A DNA stretch of 64,000 nt from Azospirillum brasilense (GTDB taxonomy: Bacteria > Pseudomonadota > Alphaproteobacteria > Azospirillales > Azospirillaceae), in contig NZ_CP032346.1 of NCBI RefSeq assembly GCF_005222205.1, positions 973,001 to 1,037,000 on the forward strand. Reading direction: 5' to 3'. The notes under the pieces were generated by a model that was not told the DNA's origin, did no database searches, and worked only from the letters and a program-made list of their open reading frames with translations. The translations under genes and the position numbers were made by a program. Below are positions 1 through 8,781 of this stretch, piece by piece. Numbering within the stretch: position 1 is the first letter of the stretch; the number at the start of each line of letters is the position of its first letter.

Positions 1-1
1 G

Positions 2-676
2 GACAAGGCGGGGCCGAGCGACGTCGCCGACGCGCTGGGGCCGGACCTGGCCGCCCGTTGCCGGCACCTGCACCTGACCGGCAACGACACGCCCTTCACC
101 CACAAGGCCCATCTGCTCAACCGCATGGTCGAGGCGGCGGACACCCCCATCGTCGCCCTGCATGACACCGACGTCGTGGTCGATCCCGTGCAGTACGCGC
201 TGGCCCGCGACGCGGTGCGCGGCGGTGCCGCCATGGCCTTTCCCTACAACGGGCTGTTCTTCTGGATTCTGGGGCGCGAGGTCCACCGCTTCGGCCACAC
301 CCTGTCGGCGGCCCCGTTGAACGCGGTCTGCCCGCGCTTCCCCCTGATGCACCGCAACTCGCCGGGCGGCGGCGCCTTTTTCGACCGGTCGGCGCTGCTG
401 GAGGCCGGCGGCTACAACGAGCGCTTCGTCTCCTGGGGTTATGAGGACGACGAGATCGTCGAGCGGTTGCGCAAGCTGGGCCTGCGGGTCGAGCGGGTCC
501 CAGGGCCGCTCTATCACCTGGAACACGCACGGCCCGAGAATTCGACCGACCGGAACCCCTTCATCGACGCCAACAAGGCGGAGCTGGAGCGCATCCAGGC
601 CATGGACGCCGGCGCGCTGCGCGCCGACATCGCCGCCGGCCGCCTGCGCCGGCCGCTGTTCTCCAGCGCCGGGTAG
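2..676 (+). CDS. Glycosyltransferase, galactosyltransferase-like (5' end outside window)
   Basis: The reading frame is open from the first bases of the window, so the N-terminus is missing. The visible 224 residues contain an HDTD stretch (a DxD-type nucleotide-sugar/metal site) soon after the first internal Met. Near the middle, the segment GYNERFVSWGYEDDEIVERL is typical of the C-terminal domain of GT7-type galactosyltransferases and related bacterial enzymes, in which the W-G-x-E-D-D element binds acceptor and metal. No signal peptide or membrane segment is visible in this part. The acceptor is unknown; a role in surface polysaccharide or glycan assembly is inferred. Family assignment is fairly safe, specificity is not. 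Confidence 0.8.
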   Translation, partial: DKAGPSDVADALGPDLAARCRHLHLTGNDTPFTHKAHLLNRMVEAADTPIVALHDTDVVVDPVQYALARDAVRGGAAMAFPYNGLFFWILGREVHRFGHTLSAAPLNAVCPRFPLMHRNSPGGGAFFDRSALLEAGGYNERFVSWGYEDDEIVERLRKLGLRVERVPGPLYHLEHARPENSTDRNPFIDANKAELERIQAMDAGALRADIAAGRLRRPLFSSAG

Positions 677-866
677 GCGCGTCGGCTCAGCCGGTCTTGT
701 TCACGGCGAGCTGCTCAAACGCCTCCGTCGCCATGGGCTCCGGCCTCTCCTAATTTAAGGATTGCTAATTCGCTGAAATTGCACAGCCTCGCGAAGGGGA
801 ATGGGGAGCAACCCTGCCCTGTCCGCTGTTTCGGTGTGGCCCCCTTCACCATGCCAGCGACCGATC

Positions 867-1559
867 ATGCCTCTGCGCTCCGCGCCACCTCTCGCCGACA
901 AGGACCCCTTCGACATCGACGAGGCGTTCCGGCGCCTGCGCCAGGCCGTGGCCGGACGCCCGAAGGCGGCCATGTTCGCGCTGCGCGACCGCGGCTACGG
1001 CAGCCCCTTCGAGCAGCTGGTCGGCAGCCTGATCTCCGCGCGGACGCGCGACGAGACGACCATCGTGGTGTGCGAGCGGCTGTTCGCGGTGGCGCGCACG
1101 CCGCAACAGATGGTCGCCCTGACGCCGGAGGAATTGACCCGCCTTCTCGACGGCGCGACCTTTCCCGAGCCCAAGGCCCGAGACATCCGGGCGCTGTCCC
1201 GGCGGATCATCACGGAGCACGGCGGGGAGGTGCCCGACACGCCGGACGCCCTGATGGCCTTCCACGGCGTCGGCCCGAAGATCGCGGCGCTGACCCTGGC
1301 GGTCGGATTCGGCATTCCGGCGGTGGCGGTGGACGTGCATGTGCACCGCATCGTCAACCGCTGGGGCTTCGTCGCCGCCCCGACGCCGGAGCGCACCATG
1401 GTCGCGCTGATGGAGCTGCTGCCCCGCCATTACTGGGTGGAGATCAACGAGCGGCTGGTGCCCTTCGGCAAATGGATCTGCACCGGCGACCGCCCGCGCT
1501 GCTCCACCTGCGCCATGCTGTCCATGTGCCGGCAGGTGGGAGTGACGACCCACCGCTGA
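867..1559 (+). CDS. Endonuclease III-like DNA glycosylase/AP lyase
   Basis: The 230-residue protein has the helix-hairpin-helix and catalytic pair of the Nth family: GVGPK with the catalytic Lys at about residue 138, and the VDVH motif with the catalytic Asp at about 156. It ends with a 4Fe-4S loop whose cysteines 205, 212, 215 and 221 are spaced C-x6-C-x2-C-x5-C as in endonuclease III. Such enzymes excise oxidised pyrimidines in base-excision repair. Similarity looks more like the shorter HhH-GPD paralogues found beside a main nth gene, so I give no symbol. The start is uncertain: an in-frame ATG at 801 has a purine-rich stretch just upstream, whereas 867 fits the usual family length. Confidence 0.85.
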   Translation: MPLRSAPPLADKDPFDIDEAFRRLRQAVAGRPKAAMFALRDRGYGSPFEQLVGSLISARTRDETTIVVCERLFAVARTPQQMVALTPEELTRLLDGATFPEPKARDIRALSRRIITEHGGEVPDTPDALMAFHGVGPKIAALTLAVGFGIPAVAVDVHVHRIVNRWGFVAAPTPERTMVALMELLPRHYWVEINERLVPFGKWICTGDRPRCSTCAMLSMCRQVGVTTHR

Positions 1560-1701
1560 GGTTTTACGGCACCGGGATGCCGCACTTCGCCGCAGGCCGC
1601 GACAATTGGTTGCGTTTCATCGCTATTATTCTCCATTTTCGACGTGCCGCCACGGATAGGCAGCCAGTGTCTTTTCGAAACCACGGCATGGAGCGCACGC
1701 G

Positions 1702-2160
1702 ATGATCGTAAGAACCTGTTTGCGGACGGCGGCCATCCAGCGCGCCGCCCTTGCCGCCACGGCGCTCATCGCCTTGGCCGGCGCGGCCTCGGCGCAGGAC
1801 AAGCCCGCGGCAGCACCGGGGCCGATCGTCAAGACCCTGCTTCAGGCCACCGCCACGGCGGACGGCAAGGCCTTCGCCTACCCGGAGGGAACACCGCTGG
1901 TAACGGCGCGGCTGGTCGAGCTGCCGCCCGGCGGCGAGATCATCCGCCACCGGCACGCCGTCTCGCCGTTCATCTACATCCTGGAGGGCGAGCTGACCAT
2001 CGCCAGCGACAGCATGCCGACGCAGGTCTACAAGGCCGGCGATTCCTACATCGAGCAGGCGGCGTGGCACAGCGGCCGCAACCTGAGCGACAAGCCGATG
2101 CGGCTGCTGTCGGTCTATCCCAGCGCGGAAGGCGTCGCCCTGTCCGAACGACCGCAGTAA
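1702..2160 (+). CDS. Secreted cupin-domain protein
   Basis: This is a 152-residue protein with a clear N-terminal signal peptide (hydrophobic stretch to about residue 31, ending ASAQ). A single cupin barrel follows. The first conserved motif is visible as PPGGEIIRHRHAVSPFIYILEGE, read here as G-x5-H-x-H-x-(about 10)-G; the second lies around GDSYIEQAAWHSGRN. The His residues would bind a metal. Small periplasmic cupins of this type have no single known function. It stands alone between the endonuclease III-like gene and the DUF1178 gene. The 142-bp upstream gap contains an AT-rich stretch around 1612-1640 that could hold its promoter. Confidence 0.75.
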   Translation: MIVRTCLRTAAIQRAALAATALIALAGAASAQDKPAAAPGPIVKTLLQATATADGKAFAYPEGTPLVTARLVELPPGGEIIRHRHAVSPFIYILEGELTIASDSMPTQVYKAGDSYIEQAAWHSGRNLSDKPMRLLSVYPSAEGVALSERPQ

Positions 2161-2272
2161 ACCCGCTCACGGGACCGGAGCGCAGCGGTTTGATCCACCT
2201 CATCGCGGGCAACGGCGAAGCTCGGCCATGGTCGCCGCCGATCCGTTGCCCATCCACCCCGGGGACCCCGCG

Positions 2273-2515
2273 ATGATCCTCTATGCCCTGCGTTGCGCCT
2301 GCGGCCACGAATTCGAACAGTGGTTCAGAAACATGGCCGATTACGACACCCAAAAGGCCGACGGACTGTCCTGCCCGTCCTGCGGCGGAACCGAGGTGTC
2401 GAAGGCGATCATGGCGCCGCGCGTCGGCGCATCCAAGCCGTCGCCCGCGCCGATGCCCGCCTGCAACCCGTCCGGCTGCGGCAACACCCTGTGCCCGATG
2501 TCCCAGATGGCCTAA
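2273..2515 (+). CDS. DUF1178 zinc-ribbon protein
   Basis: An 80-residue protein beginning MILYALRCACGH, which matches the start of DUF1178 proteins. Cys8/Cys10 together with the CPSC pair at 34/37 form a probable zinc ribbon. The sequence KAIMAPRVG after the ribbon is also typical of the family. DUF1178 proteins are common in alphaproteobacteria and have no established function. The C-terminus adds an unusual Cys-containing tail (CNPSGCGNTLC). I chose the ATG at 2273 because it starts at the family N-terminus; an upstream in-frame ATG at 2228 would add 15 poorly conserved residues. Confidence 0.8.
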   Translation: MILYALRCACGHEFEQWFRNMADYDTQKADGLSCPSCGGTEVSKAIMAPRVGASKPSPAPMPACNPSGCGNTLCPMSQMA

Positions 2516-2542
2516 AACAGGGTTGCCTGAGAAGGCCGCGGC

Positions 2543-3463
2543 CTACCGCCGCCCGCGCCCGCCGCTGCTGAGCGGCGGCAGGGCTCCGGTGGTCAGCTCC
2601 TCCCGACGGCGGCCGCTGCCGAAGCTCGGCTCGCGGCGCTGGTCGCGCGGGCCGTCGTTGCGCGGCACCGGCCGCGAGGCGTTGGCCCGCCCGCTGCGCC
2701 ACCACGCGAAGCCGATGCCGAGCACCGTCGCCCCGATCACGCCCATCACCCCGTAGCGGGCGCCGTTGGCGGCCCAGCCCGGCAGCATCGACCCGCTGTC
2801 CGCCGCCGGCTCGACCACCGGGACCGGCTGCCCGGACGGGGTGGCCGCGGTGACGCTGGCCCGCGGTGCGGCCTGCGGCACCGGACCCTGTCCGGACGCG
2901 GACGTCGTGGCGGACGCGGCGGGAGCCGACGCAGCGGGGGCGCCGGACGGGCCACCCCCGGACAAACTGCCCGACGAGGAACTGCTGCTGGTCACGGGCG
3001 GGCCGGCGCTGAACTGGGCGCCGCCGCCGACGCTGCCCGTGCCGCTGTCGATCCGCTGGGTGGGGGCGGCGCGGGGCACCACCTCGCGCTGCGGCTCGCG
3101 CGGCGCCTGCCCGGGGCCGCCGCCGCCGATCTTCTGCTGGGCGAGGTTTCCGACCGTCGCCGGGGCCTTGCCCTCCCGCTCGCCCATCATCTTGGCGATG
3201 GTCGCCTTGTCGAGCTGGTTGGTCACCGGCAGTCCGTGGGCGGCCTGATACTTGCCGAGCGCCGCCTTCGTCTCGGCGTGCATCTGGCCGTTGGCCCGCC
3301 CGCCGATGTTGTAGCCCTTATCCTTCAGGATGGTCTGGGCCCATTGGATGTCCGCCGTCGATTGCGCCCACACCGGAACGCCCGCCAGCAGACCCGCCGC
3401 CAGAACCGGCACCACCACAGCCAACGCGACCGCGCGGCGCGCGCGGTGCGAACCACCCGTCAT
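2543..3463 (-). CDS. Exported peptidoglycan-binding domain protein with C-terminal anchor
   Basis: A signal peptide (hydrophobic stretch ending PVWAQ) is followed by one PG_binding_1-like repeat at about residues 25-85, with the pattern QTILKDKGYNIGGRANG...TKAALGKYQAAHGLP. A long low-complexity Pro/Ala/Ser/Gly linker follows, then a single transmembrane segment near residue 235 and a basic tail. It probably binds cell-wall peptidoglycan while anchored in the membrane. No catalytic domain is present. The start at 3463 is supported by GGAGG six bases upstream; the nearer upstream ATGs would overlap this ribosome site. Confidence 0.75.
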   Translation of the reverse strand: MTGGSHRARRAVALAVVVPVLAAGLLAGVPVWAQSTADIQWAQTILKDKGYNIGGRANGQMHAETKAALGKYQAAHGLPVTNQLDKATIAKMMGEREGKAPATVGNLAQQKIGGGGPGQAPREPQREVVPRAAPTQRIDSGTGSVGGGAQFSAGPPVTSSSSSSGSLSGGGPSGAPAASAPAASATTSASGQGPVPQAAPRASVTAATPSGQPVPVVEPAADSGSMLPGWAANGARYGVMGVIGATVLGIGFAWWRSGRANASRPVPRNDGPRDQRREPSFGSGRRREELTTGALPPLSSGGRGRR

Positions 3464-3716
3464 GACCATCCTCCGTCCGAGACGCCAACCGACCATCGCC
3501 GACCCACTATCGTGGATGCGCGACCGTGTTACCAGATTGCGGCGGATTTCCGGGCGCGATTTTTGTGCGCCTGCGTTGCGGCGGCATCAGGTCCCCCTCC
3601 CCCGGCGGCACCCGGAAGGGCCGGTCCATTCCCCATCCGTTAACCGATGCGCGCGCAAAAACGTGGTATAGATCCACACATGGCACCTTGTTGGGCGCTT
3701 TGCGGGAGGTCATGGC

Positions 3717-3977
3717 ATGGCGACCTTGAGACACGCGATCCTGGCGGGCGGAACGCTGATGCTGGCGGCCTGCGGCAGCACCCCGGCCTACCGGGAATGG
3801 ACGGCCACGGAGACCACGGCGACCGCCGCCTACGACGAGTGCACCGAACAGGTGGACAACACCATGCGGCTGCGCGGCTATCCCTACCGCCCGTTGCCGG
3901 AAACCCCACAGTTCCGCTACCGCAAGGAAATCTTCGCGCTGTGCATGCGCCGCAAAGGCTACACCGCCGAGGATTGA
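3717..3977 (+). CDS. Small lipoprotein, function unknown
   Basis: An 86-residue protein with a lipobox (LMLAAC, Cys at about 19) preceded by a hydrophobic stretch, so it should be lipid-modified and exported. The mature part has two further cysteines (DECTEQ and LCMRRKGY), which could form a disulfide. The ending CMRRKGY resembles small alphaproteobacterial lipoproteins of unknown function. GGGAGG lies about ten bases upstream of this ATG. A nearer ATG at 3712 is out of frame. Confidence 0.65.
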   Translation: MATLRHAILAGGTLMLAACGSTPAYREWTATETTATAAYDECTEQVDNTMRLRGYPYRPLPETPQFRYRKEIFALCMRRKGYTAED

Positions 3978-3984
3978 CCGCCCG

Positions 3985-4419
3985 TCACGGCCCCGGCAGG
4001 CCATAGCGCAGATACAGCACGCCGCCGATCAGCAGCCCCGCCAGCACCACCGCCGCATAGAAGCGCAGCGGCAGCGGCACCGTCTCCCGCCGCCGTGGCG
4101 CCCGGGACGCACCCCTGGCGGCCACACGGGGCGCCGGCCTCGCCGGAGCGGGCTTCGGCCCCGGCCCGGCCGCTCCGCCCTGGGTGGGGTCGTGCAGCTC
4201 GATGAGCCTCCAGCTGAACTCCATCCCGTCGCCGCCGGCCCCGGCGTTGTGGTCGAGCTGGATCAGGCGGAAATAGGCGCGCGGGTTCACCCGCACCATC
4301 AGGTTGAAGCGCGCGCGGGCGTGGTCCAGGTCCTCGCCGACCTCCAGCGTCTTCCAGCCCTTGCCGCGCGCCTTCTGGATGGCGAAGCGCGTCGGCTGGG
4401 CGGCGGCAACAGGCGCCAT
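3985..4419 (-). CDS. Hypothetical membrane-anchored protein
   Basis: 144 residues, not recognised. The N-terminal 75 residues look globular (FAIQKARGKGWKTLEVGEDLDHARARF, RAYFRLIQLDHN) and read like a small alpha/beta domain. A Pro/Ala/Arg-rich linker and one C-terminal transmembrane helix follow (from about residue 117, ending LRYGLPGP). This topology suggests a tail-anchored cytoplasmic domain. It is convergent with the lipoprotein gene, separated by only 7 bp. Confidence 0.6.
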   Translation of the reverse strand: MAPVAAAQPTRFAIQKARGKGWKTLEVGEDLDHARARFNLMVRVNPRAYFRLIQLDHNAGAGGDGMEFSWRLIELHDPTQGGAAGPGPKPAPARPAPRVAARGASRAPRRRETVPLPLRFYAAVVLAGLLIGGVLYLRYGLPGP

Positions 4420-4479
4420 GATCGCAGCCCCATTCCCTTAACCCGGCCCCCTTAACCCGGCCCCCTCAAGCCGGCCCCC

Positions 4480-5928
4480 TCAAGCCGAGGTCGGAACGCC
4501 CTTCCTGCGGATCACGTCGGCGTACCAGTGGTAGCTGGCCTTGGGACGGCGCTCCAGGGTCTGGCGGTCCACCTCGATCAGGCCGAAACGCCGCTGGTAC
4601 CCCTCGGCCCACTCGAAATTGTCCAGCAGGCTCCACACGAACCAGCCCCGCAGATCGACCCCCTCCTCCAACGCCTGATGACCGGCCAGGATGTGGCGGC
4701 GCAGGTAGCTGATGCGGTCGTTGTCCTGGACGAAACCCTTCGGCCCGGTCTGATCGGGATAAGCCGCCCCGTTCTCCATCACATAGACCGGCGGGTTGCC
4801 GTATTCCTGCTTCAGCTCGATCAGGATCTCGGCGATGCCGTCGGGCTCCACCGGCCAACCCATCCCGGTCGTCGGCGTGCCCTCCGGCGGGGAGCCGTAG
4901 CCGGTGCCGAACAGGCCCGCCGGGTCCGGCTGCTGGTGCATCCGGCTGTAATAGTTGATGCCCAGGAAGTCGATGGGCTGGCGGATCGCCTCCAGGTCGC
5001 CGGCCTTGACCAGCGGGGCGAAGCCGTCGCGCAGCAGCTCCGGATACTCGCCGCGCAGCAGCGGGTCGAGGCAGGCGCGGTTCCACACCGCATCCCACAT
5101 CAGCGAGGCCGCGTAATTGGCGTCCAGCCCGCCGACCGGCCAGACCGGCTGGAGCGACAGCACCGTGCCGAGCTGCCAGCCCTTGGCCCCGCCCGCGGCG
5201 CGCAACGCCTTCAGCGCCATGCCCTGGGCGAGGTTCTGGTGGTGGATCGCCTTGAAATAGTTGCCCTTGCCGGTCATTCCCGGCGCGTGCCCGCCCAGCC
5301 CGTGGCCGAAGATGGCGTGGACGGACGGCTCGTTCAGCATGGTCCAGTGCTTGGCCCGGTCGCCGATCCGCGCGGCTGCGAGCTGGGCGTAATCGGTGAA
5401 CCAGCCGGCGATGTCGCGGTTGGTCCAGCCGCCGCGGTCCTGAAGCGCCTGGGGCAGGTCCCAATGGTACAGGCAGGGCCAGGGCGCGATGCCCTTGGCC
5501 AGCAGCGCGTCGGTCAGCCGGTCGTAGAAGTCCAGCCCCTCGGCGTTGGCCGGGCCGGTGCCGGTCGGCTGGACGCGCGGCCAGGCGACGGAGAAGCGGT
5601 AGGCGTTCATCCCCGCCTTCGCCATCAGGTCCACGTCCCCGGCGTAGCGGTTGTAATGGTCGCAGGCCACGTCGCCGGTGTCGCCGTTCGCCACCTTGCC
5701 GAAGGAATGGCTGAAGGTGTCCCACACGCTGGGGCCGCGCCCGCCCGCGGTCACCGCCCCTTCGATCTGGTAGGAGGAGGTGGAGGCGCCCCAGACGAAC
5801 CGGTCGGGGAAGGCGGCCAGCATCTCCGACGGCTGGGCCACCGCGGCGCGGCGCGTGGTCAGAAAGGCTCCGGCCGAGGCTACCAGCCCGGTGGCCGCCG
5901 CCGCCTTCAGGAAACTCCGCCGCCGCAT
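4480..5928 (-). CDS. Tat-exported family 1 glycoside hydrolase (beta-glucosidase)
   Basis: This 482-residue GH1 enzyme opens with a twin-arginine signal (RRRSFLKAAAATG), predicting folded export to the periplasm. The TIM-barrel landmarks are in order: FVWGASTSSYQIEG near residue 45, the acid/base Glu in NEP at 199-201, and the nucleophile Glu in ENG at 385-387. It should hydrolyse beta-glucosides or related beta-linked sugars. The purine-rich AGAGGA lies about eight bases before the start. It is a single gene, divergent from the twin-transmembrane protein gene. GH1 enzymes are usually cytoplasmic, so the Tat signal is the notable feature. Confidence 0.92.
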   Translation of the reverse strand: MRRRSFLKAAAATGLVASAGAFLTTRRAAVAQPSEMLAAFPDRFVWGASTSSYQIEGAVTAGGRGPSVWDTFSHSFGKVANGDTGDVACDHYNRYAGDVDLMAKAGMNAYRFSVAWPRVQPTGTGPANAEGLDFYDRLTDALLAKGIAPWPCLYHWDLPQALQDRGGWTNRDIAGWFTDYAQLAAARIGDRAKHWTMLNEPSVHAIFGHGLGGHAPGMTGKGNYFKAIHHQNLAQGMALKALRAAGGAKGWQLGTVLSLQPVWPVGGLDANYAASLMWDAVWNRACLDPLLRGEYPELLRDGFAPLVKAGDLEAIRQPIDFLGINYYSRMHQQPDPAGLFGTGYGSPPEGTPTTGMGWPVEPDGIAEILIELKQEYGNPPVYVMENGAAYPDQTGPKGFVQDNDRISYLRRHILAGHQALEEGVDLRGWFVWSLLDNFEWAEGYQRRFGLIEVDRQTLERRPKASYHWYADVIRRKGVPTSA

Positions 5929-6071
5929 ACCGAATTCCTCTCGCCGTCCGGGTCGTCCGCGACAATGTAAGAAGACCGGGCGTCAGCGCAACAGGCGCCT
6001 CGCATCGGAATGGCCGTGTAGCCGGATTGGCCGGTGTAGGCGTAACCTGGACCGTGGGGTAGTATGGCGCC

Positions 6072-6266
6072 ATGAACGGACTCGTCATGTTTCTGCTGAT
6101 CGTGGCGCTCGGCCTCGTCGTGGCGTCGCTGTTCTCCGGGCTGTTCTTCATGGCGCGCGGTGGACAGGGCGACTCGCGCAAATCGAACCGGGCGATGCGG
6201 ATGCGCGTGGCGCTCCAGGGGGTGGCGCTGGTGCTGTTCCTGCTCGCCATCCTGACCCAAGGCTGA
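6072..6266 (+). CDS. Twin-transmembrane (HIG1-like) small protein
   Basis: A 64-residue protein with two hydrophobic helices (about 4-27 and 46-62) separated by a short basic loop. This is the layout of the alphaproteobacterial twin-transmembrane/HIG1-type proteins that commonly precede the cobalamin adenosyltransferase gene. It ends 21 bp before that gene on the same strand, so the two are probably co-transcribed. In mitochondria HIG1 proteins assist respiratory complexes; a similar role here is unproven. Confidence 0.75.
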   Translation: MNGLVMFLLIVALGLVVASLFSGLFFMARGGQGDSRKSNRAMRMRVALQGVALVLFLLAILTQG

Positions 6267-6287
6267 TTGAGGATACACGCAGGAACC

Positions 6288-6857
6288 ATGGTCAAGCTGA
6301 CCCGCATCTACACCCGCGGCGGGGACCGCGGCCAGACCTCGCTCGGCGACGGGCGCCGCGTGCCCAAGCACGACCCGCGCGTCGCCGCCTACGGCACGGT
6401 GGACGAGGCGAACGCCGTCATCGGGCTGGTCCGCCTCCACACCGCGGACCAGCCGGAGACCGACGCCATGCTGTCGCGAATCCAGAACGACCTGTTCGAC
6501 CTGGGCGCCGACCTCTGCACGCCGGAGGCGGAGGACCCGGCCTATCCGCCGCTGCGCATCCTGGAGTCGCAGGTGGACCGGCTGGAGGCGGAGATCGACG
6601 CGATGAATGTTGACCTCGCCCCGCTCACCTCCTTCATCCTGCCCGGCGGCTCGCCGGCGGCGGCGCACCTGCATCTGGCCCGCACCGTGGTGCGCCGGGC
6701 CGAACGGCTGATGACCGAGCTGGCGGAGTCGGAACCGGTCAACCCGGCGGCGGTCAAGTACGCCAACCGCCTGTCCGACCATCTGTTCGTCCTGGGCCGG
6801 AAACTGAACGCGAACGGAACGGCCGACGTGCTCTGGGTTCCGGGTGCAAACCGTTGA
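6288..6857 (+). CDS. Cob(I)yrinic acid a,c-diamide adenosyltransferase, PduO type
   Basis: A 189-residue ATR of the PduO family. The ATP-binding N-terminal motif TRGGDRGQTSLGDGRRVPK begins at residue 8, and AYGTVDEANA and the RRAERL segment follow as in the family. It transfers an adenosyl group from ATP to reduced corrinoid to make coenzyme B12. AGGA sits three to four bases before the ATG; the longer frame from TTG at 6267 overlaps the preceding stop region and lacks family similarity. The product would supply adenosylcobalamin, which the B12-binding protein at 23414-24526 could use; that link is inference. Confidence 0.92.
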   Translation: MVKLTRIYTRGGDRGQTSLGDGRRVPKHDPRVAAYGTVDEANAVIGLVRLHTADQPETDAMLSRIQNDLFDLGADLCTPEAEDPAYPPLRILESQVDRLEAEIDAMNVDLAPLTSFILPGGSPAAAHLHLARTVVRRAERLMTELAESEPVNPAAVKYANRLSDHLFVLGRKLNANGTADVLWVPGANR

Positions 6858-6895
6858 TGCAATTCCGCCTCCTTCGCGCTTGCGGCGTAGGCGGC

Positions 6896-6925
6896 GTTGA
6901 CAGCCAAAACGTCAACTCCTATGGT
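6896..6925 (+). promoter_or_regulatory. Sigma-70-like promoter with overlapping dyad, upstream of etfB
   Basis: TTGACA at 6897-6902 and TATGGT at 6920-6925 are separated by 17 bp, an excellent housekeeping promoter spacing. A hexamer dyad GTTGAC (6896-6901) and GTCAAC (6911-6916) overlaps the -35 element and spacer, which would suit a repressor site. The likely target is etfB, whose start is 78 bp downstream of the -10. Confidence 0.6.
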
Positions 6926-7002
6926 CGCAGCGCTGTCACAAGCTGCCCGATTCGGCGCCAGCGGCGAAGGTGCGCCTGCATAATTCAAGAAAAGGGTGGG
7001 AT

Positions 7003-7752
7003 ATGAAGGTCCTCGTCCCGGTCAAGCGGGTGGTCGATTACAACGTCAAGATCCGCGTCAAGGCGGACGGTTCCGGCGTTGAGACCGCCAACGTGAAGAT
7101 GAGCATGAACCCCTTCGACGAGATCGCCGTCGAAGAGGCCGTCCGCCTCAAGGAAGCCGGCAAGGCGACCGAGGTCATCGTGGTCACCGTCGGCCCGACG
7201 GCCGCGCAGGAGACGCTGCGCACCGGCCTCGCCATGGGCGCCGACCGCGGCATCCTGGTCCAGACCGACGCCGAGACGCAGCCGCTGGCCGTCGCCAAGG
7301 TGCTCAAGGCCCTGGTCGAGAAGGAAGGCCCGACTCTGGTCATCCTCGGCAAGCAGGCGATCGACGACGACTGCAACCAGACCGGCCAGATGCTCGCCGC
7401 CCTGCTGGGCTGGCCGCAGGGCACCTTCGCCTCCAAGGTCGCGCCGGGCGAGGGCTCGGTCACCGTGACCCGCGAGATCGACGGCGGCCTGGAGACCGTG
7501 CAGCTGACGCTGCCCGCGGTGGTCACCGCCGACCTGCGCCTCAACGAGCCGCGCTACGCCTCGCTGCCCAACATCATGAAGGCCAAGAAGAAGCCCATCG
7601 AGACGCTGGCCCCCGACGCGCTGGGCGTCGACGTGGCGCCGCGCCTGACCACGCTCAAGGTCGCCGAGCCGGCCAAGCGCAAGGCCGGCGTCAAGGTCGC
7701 CGACGTGGCCGCCCTGGTCGACAAGCTGAAGAACGAAGCCCGCGCGATCTGA
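7003..7752 (+). CDS. etfB: Electron transfer flavoprotein beta subunit
   Basis: A 249-residue ETF beta subunit beginning [20 protein letters not shown]. It has the AMP/FAD-domain landmarks [34 protein letters not shown] and [18 protein letters not shown]. With EtfA it accepts electrons from acyl-CoA and other dehydrogenases and passes them to ETF-ubiquinone oxidoreductase. The ATG at 7003 has a GGGTGGG site just upstream; the longer frame adds 11 unrelated residues. etfB, etfA and the following dehydrogenase are in line with short gaps (35 and 55 bp), so one operon serving fatty-acid or poly-hydroxybutyrate metabolism is likely. Confidence 0.97.
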   Translation: MKVLVPVKRVVDYNVKIRVKADGSGVETANVKMSMNPFDEIAVEEAVRLKEAGKATEVIVVTVGPTAAQETLRTGLAMGADRGILVQTDAETQPLAVAKVLKALVEKEGPTLVILGKQAIDDDCNQTGQMLAALLGWPQGTFASKVAPGEGSVTVTREIDGGLETVQLTLPAVVTADLRLNEPRYASLPNIMKAKKKPIETLAPDALGVDVAPRLTTLKVAEPAKRKAGVKVADVAALVDKLKNEARAI

Positions 7753-7787
7753 GGGGCTAGTGCGCCTTGAAGGGAAAGTGATCTGAC

Positions 7788-8726
7788 ATGTCCATTCTCG
7801 TCATTGCCGAACACGACAACGCCGCGCTGAAGGCCGCCACGCTGAACGCGGTCAGCGCCGCCGCCAAGATCGGCGGAGAGGTCCACGTGCTGGTCGCCGG
7901 CCAGGGCGCCCAGGCCGTCGCCGAGGCCGCCGCCAAGGTGGCCGGCGTGTCCAAGGTGCTGCTGGCCGACGACGCGGCCTACGCCCATCCGCTGCCGGAG
8001 AACGTCGCCCCGCTGGTCGTCGGACTGGCCAAGGGCTACGGCCATGTGCTGGCCGCCGCCTCGTCGGAGGGCAAGAACCTGCTGCCGCGCGTCGCCGCGC
8101 TGCTCGATGTCGCGGCGATCTCCGACATCACCGGCGTTGTCTCCGCCGACACGTTCGAGCGGCCGATCTACGCCGGCAACGCCATCGCCACGGTGAAGTC
8201 CGCCGATCCGATCAAGGTCGTCACGGTGCGCACCACCGCCTTCGAGGCGGCCGCCGCCACGGGCGGCTCGGCGACGGTGGAGAGCATCGCCGGGACGGGC
8301 GACGCCGGTTCGGCCAAGTTCGTCGGCCAGGAGCTGACGAAGTCGGAGCGTCCGGAGCTGACCCAGGCCAAGATCGTCGTGTCGGGCGGCCGCGGCATGC
8401 AGTCGGGCGACAACTTCAAGCTTCTGGAGGCGCTGGCCGACAAGCTGGGCGCCGCGGTCGGCGCCAGCCGCGCGGCGGTGGACGCCGGCTTCGTGCCGAA
8501 CGACTACCAAGTCGGCCAGACCGGCAAGATCGTGGCGCCCGAGCTGTACATCGCCGTCGGCATCTCCGGTGCCATCCAGCACCTCGCCGGCATGAAGGAC
8601 AGCAAGGTCATCGTCGCGATCAACAAGGACGAGGAGGCGCCGATCTTCCAGGTCGCCGACTACGGCCTCGTCGCCGACCTGTTCAAGGCGGTGCCGGAGC
8701 TGACGGCCGCGCTGGACAAGGCGTAA
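7788..8726 (+). CDS. etfA: Electron transfer flavoprotein alpha subunit
   Basis: 312 residues. The N-terminal domain ([11 protein letters not shown]) is followed by the diagnostic C-terminal FAD-binding domain, containing [38 protein letters not shown] and the [12 protein letters not shown] stretch. This subunit holds most of the FAD site in the ETF heterodimer. It lies 35 bp behind etfB and before the 3-hydroxyacyl-CoA dehydrogenase gene, an arrangement seen in many alphaproteobacteria. Confidence 0.97.
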   Translation: MSILVIAEHDNAALKAATLNAVSAAAKIGGEVHVLVAGQGAQAVAEAAAKVAGVSKVLLADDAAYAHPLPENVAPLVVGLAKGYGHVLAAASSEGKNLLPRVAALLDVAAISDITGVVSADTFERPIYAGNAIATVKSADPIKVVTVRTTAFEAAAATGGSATVESIAGTGDAGSAKFVGQELTKSERPELTQAKIVVSGGRGMQSGDNFKLLEALADKLGAAVGASRAAVDAGFVPNDYQVGQTGKIVAPELYIAVGISGAIQHLAGMKDSKVIVAINKDEEAPIFQVADYGLVADLFKAVPELTAALDKA

Positions 8727-8781
8727 TCGGCCAGTCCTCTTCGGAAGACCAGCGGGCCAAAAGACAAGCGGGAAAGCTCAT

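Noticed and set aside
6858..7002. Cobalamin riboswitch near the adenosyltransferase and etf genes
   Set aside because: No B12-box-like sequence is visible; the gap is explained by a sigma-70-type promoter.
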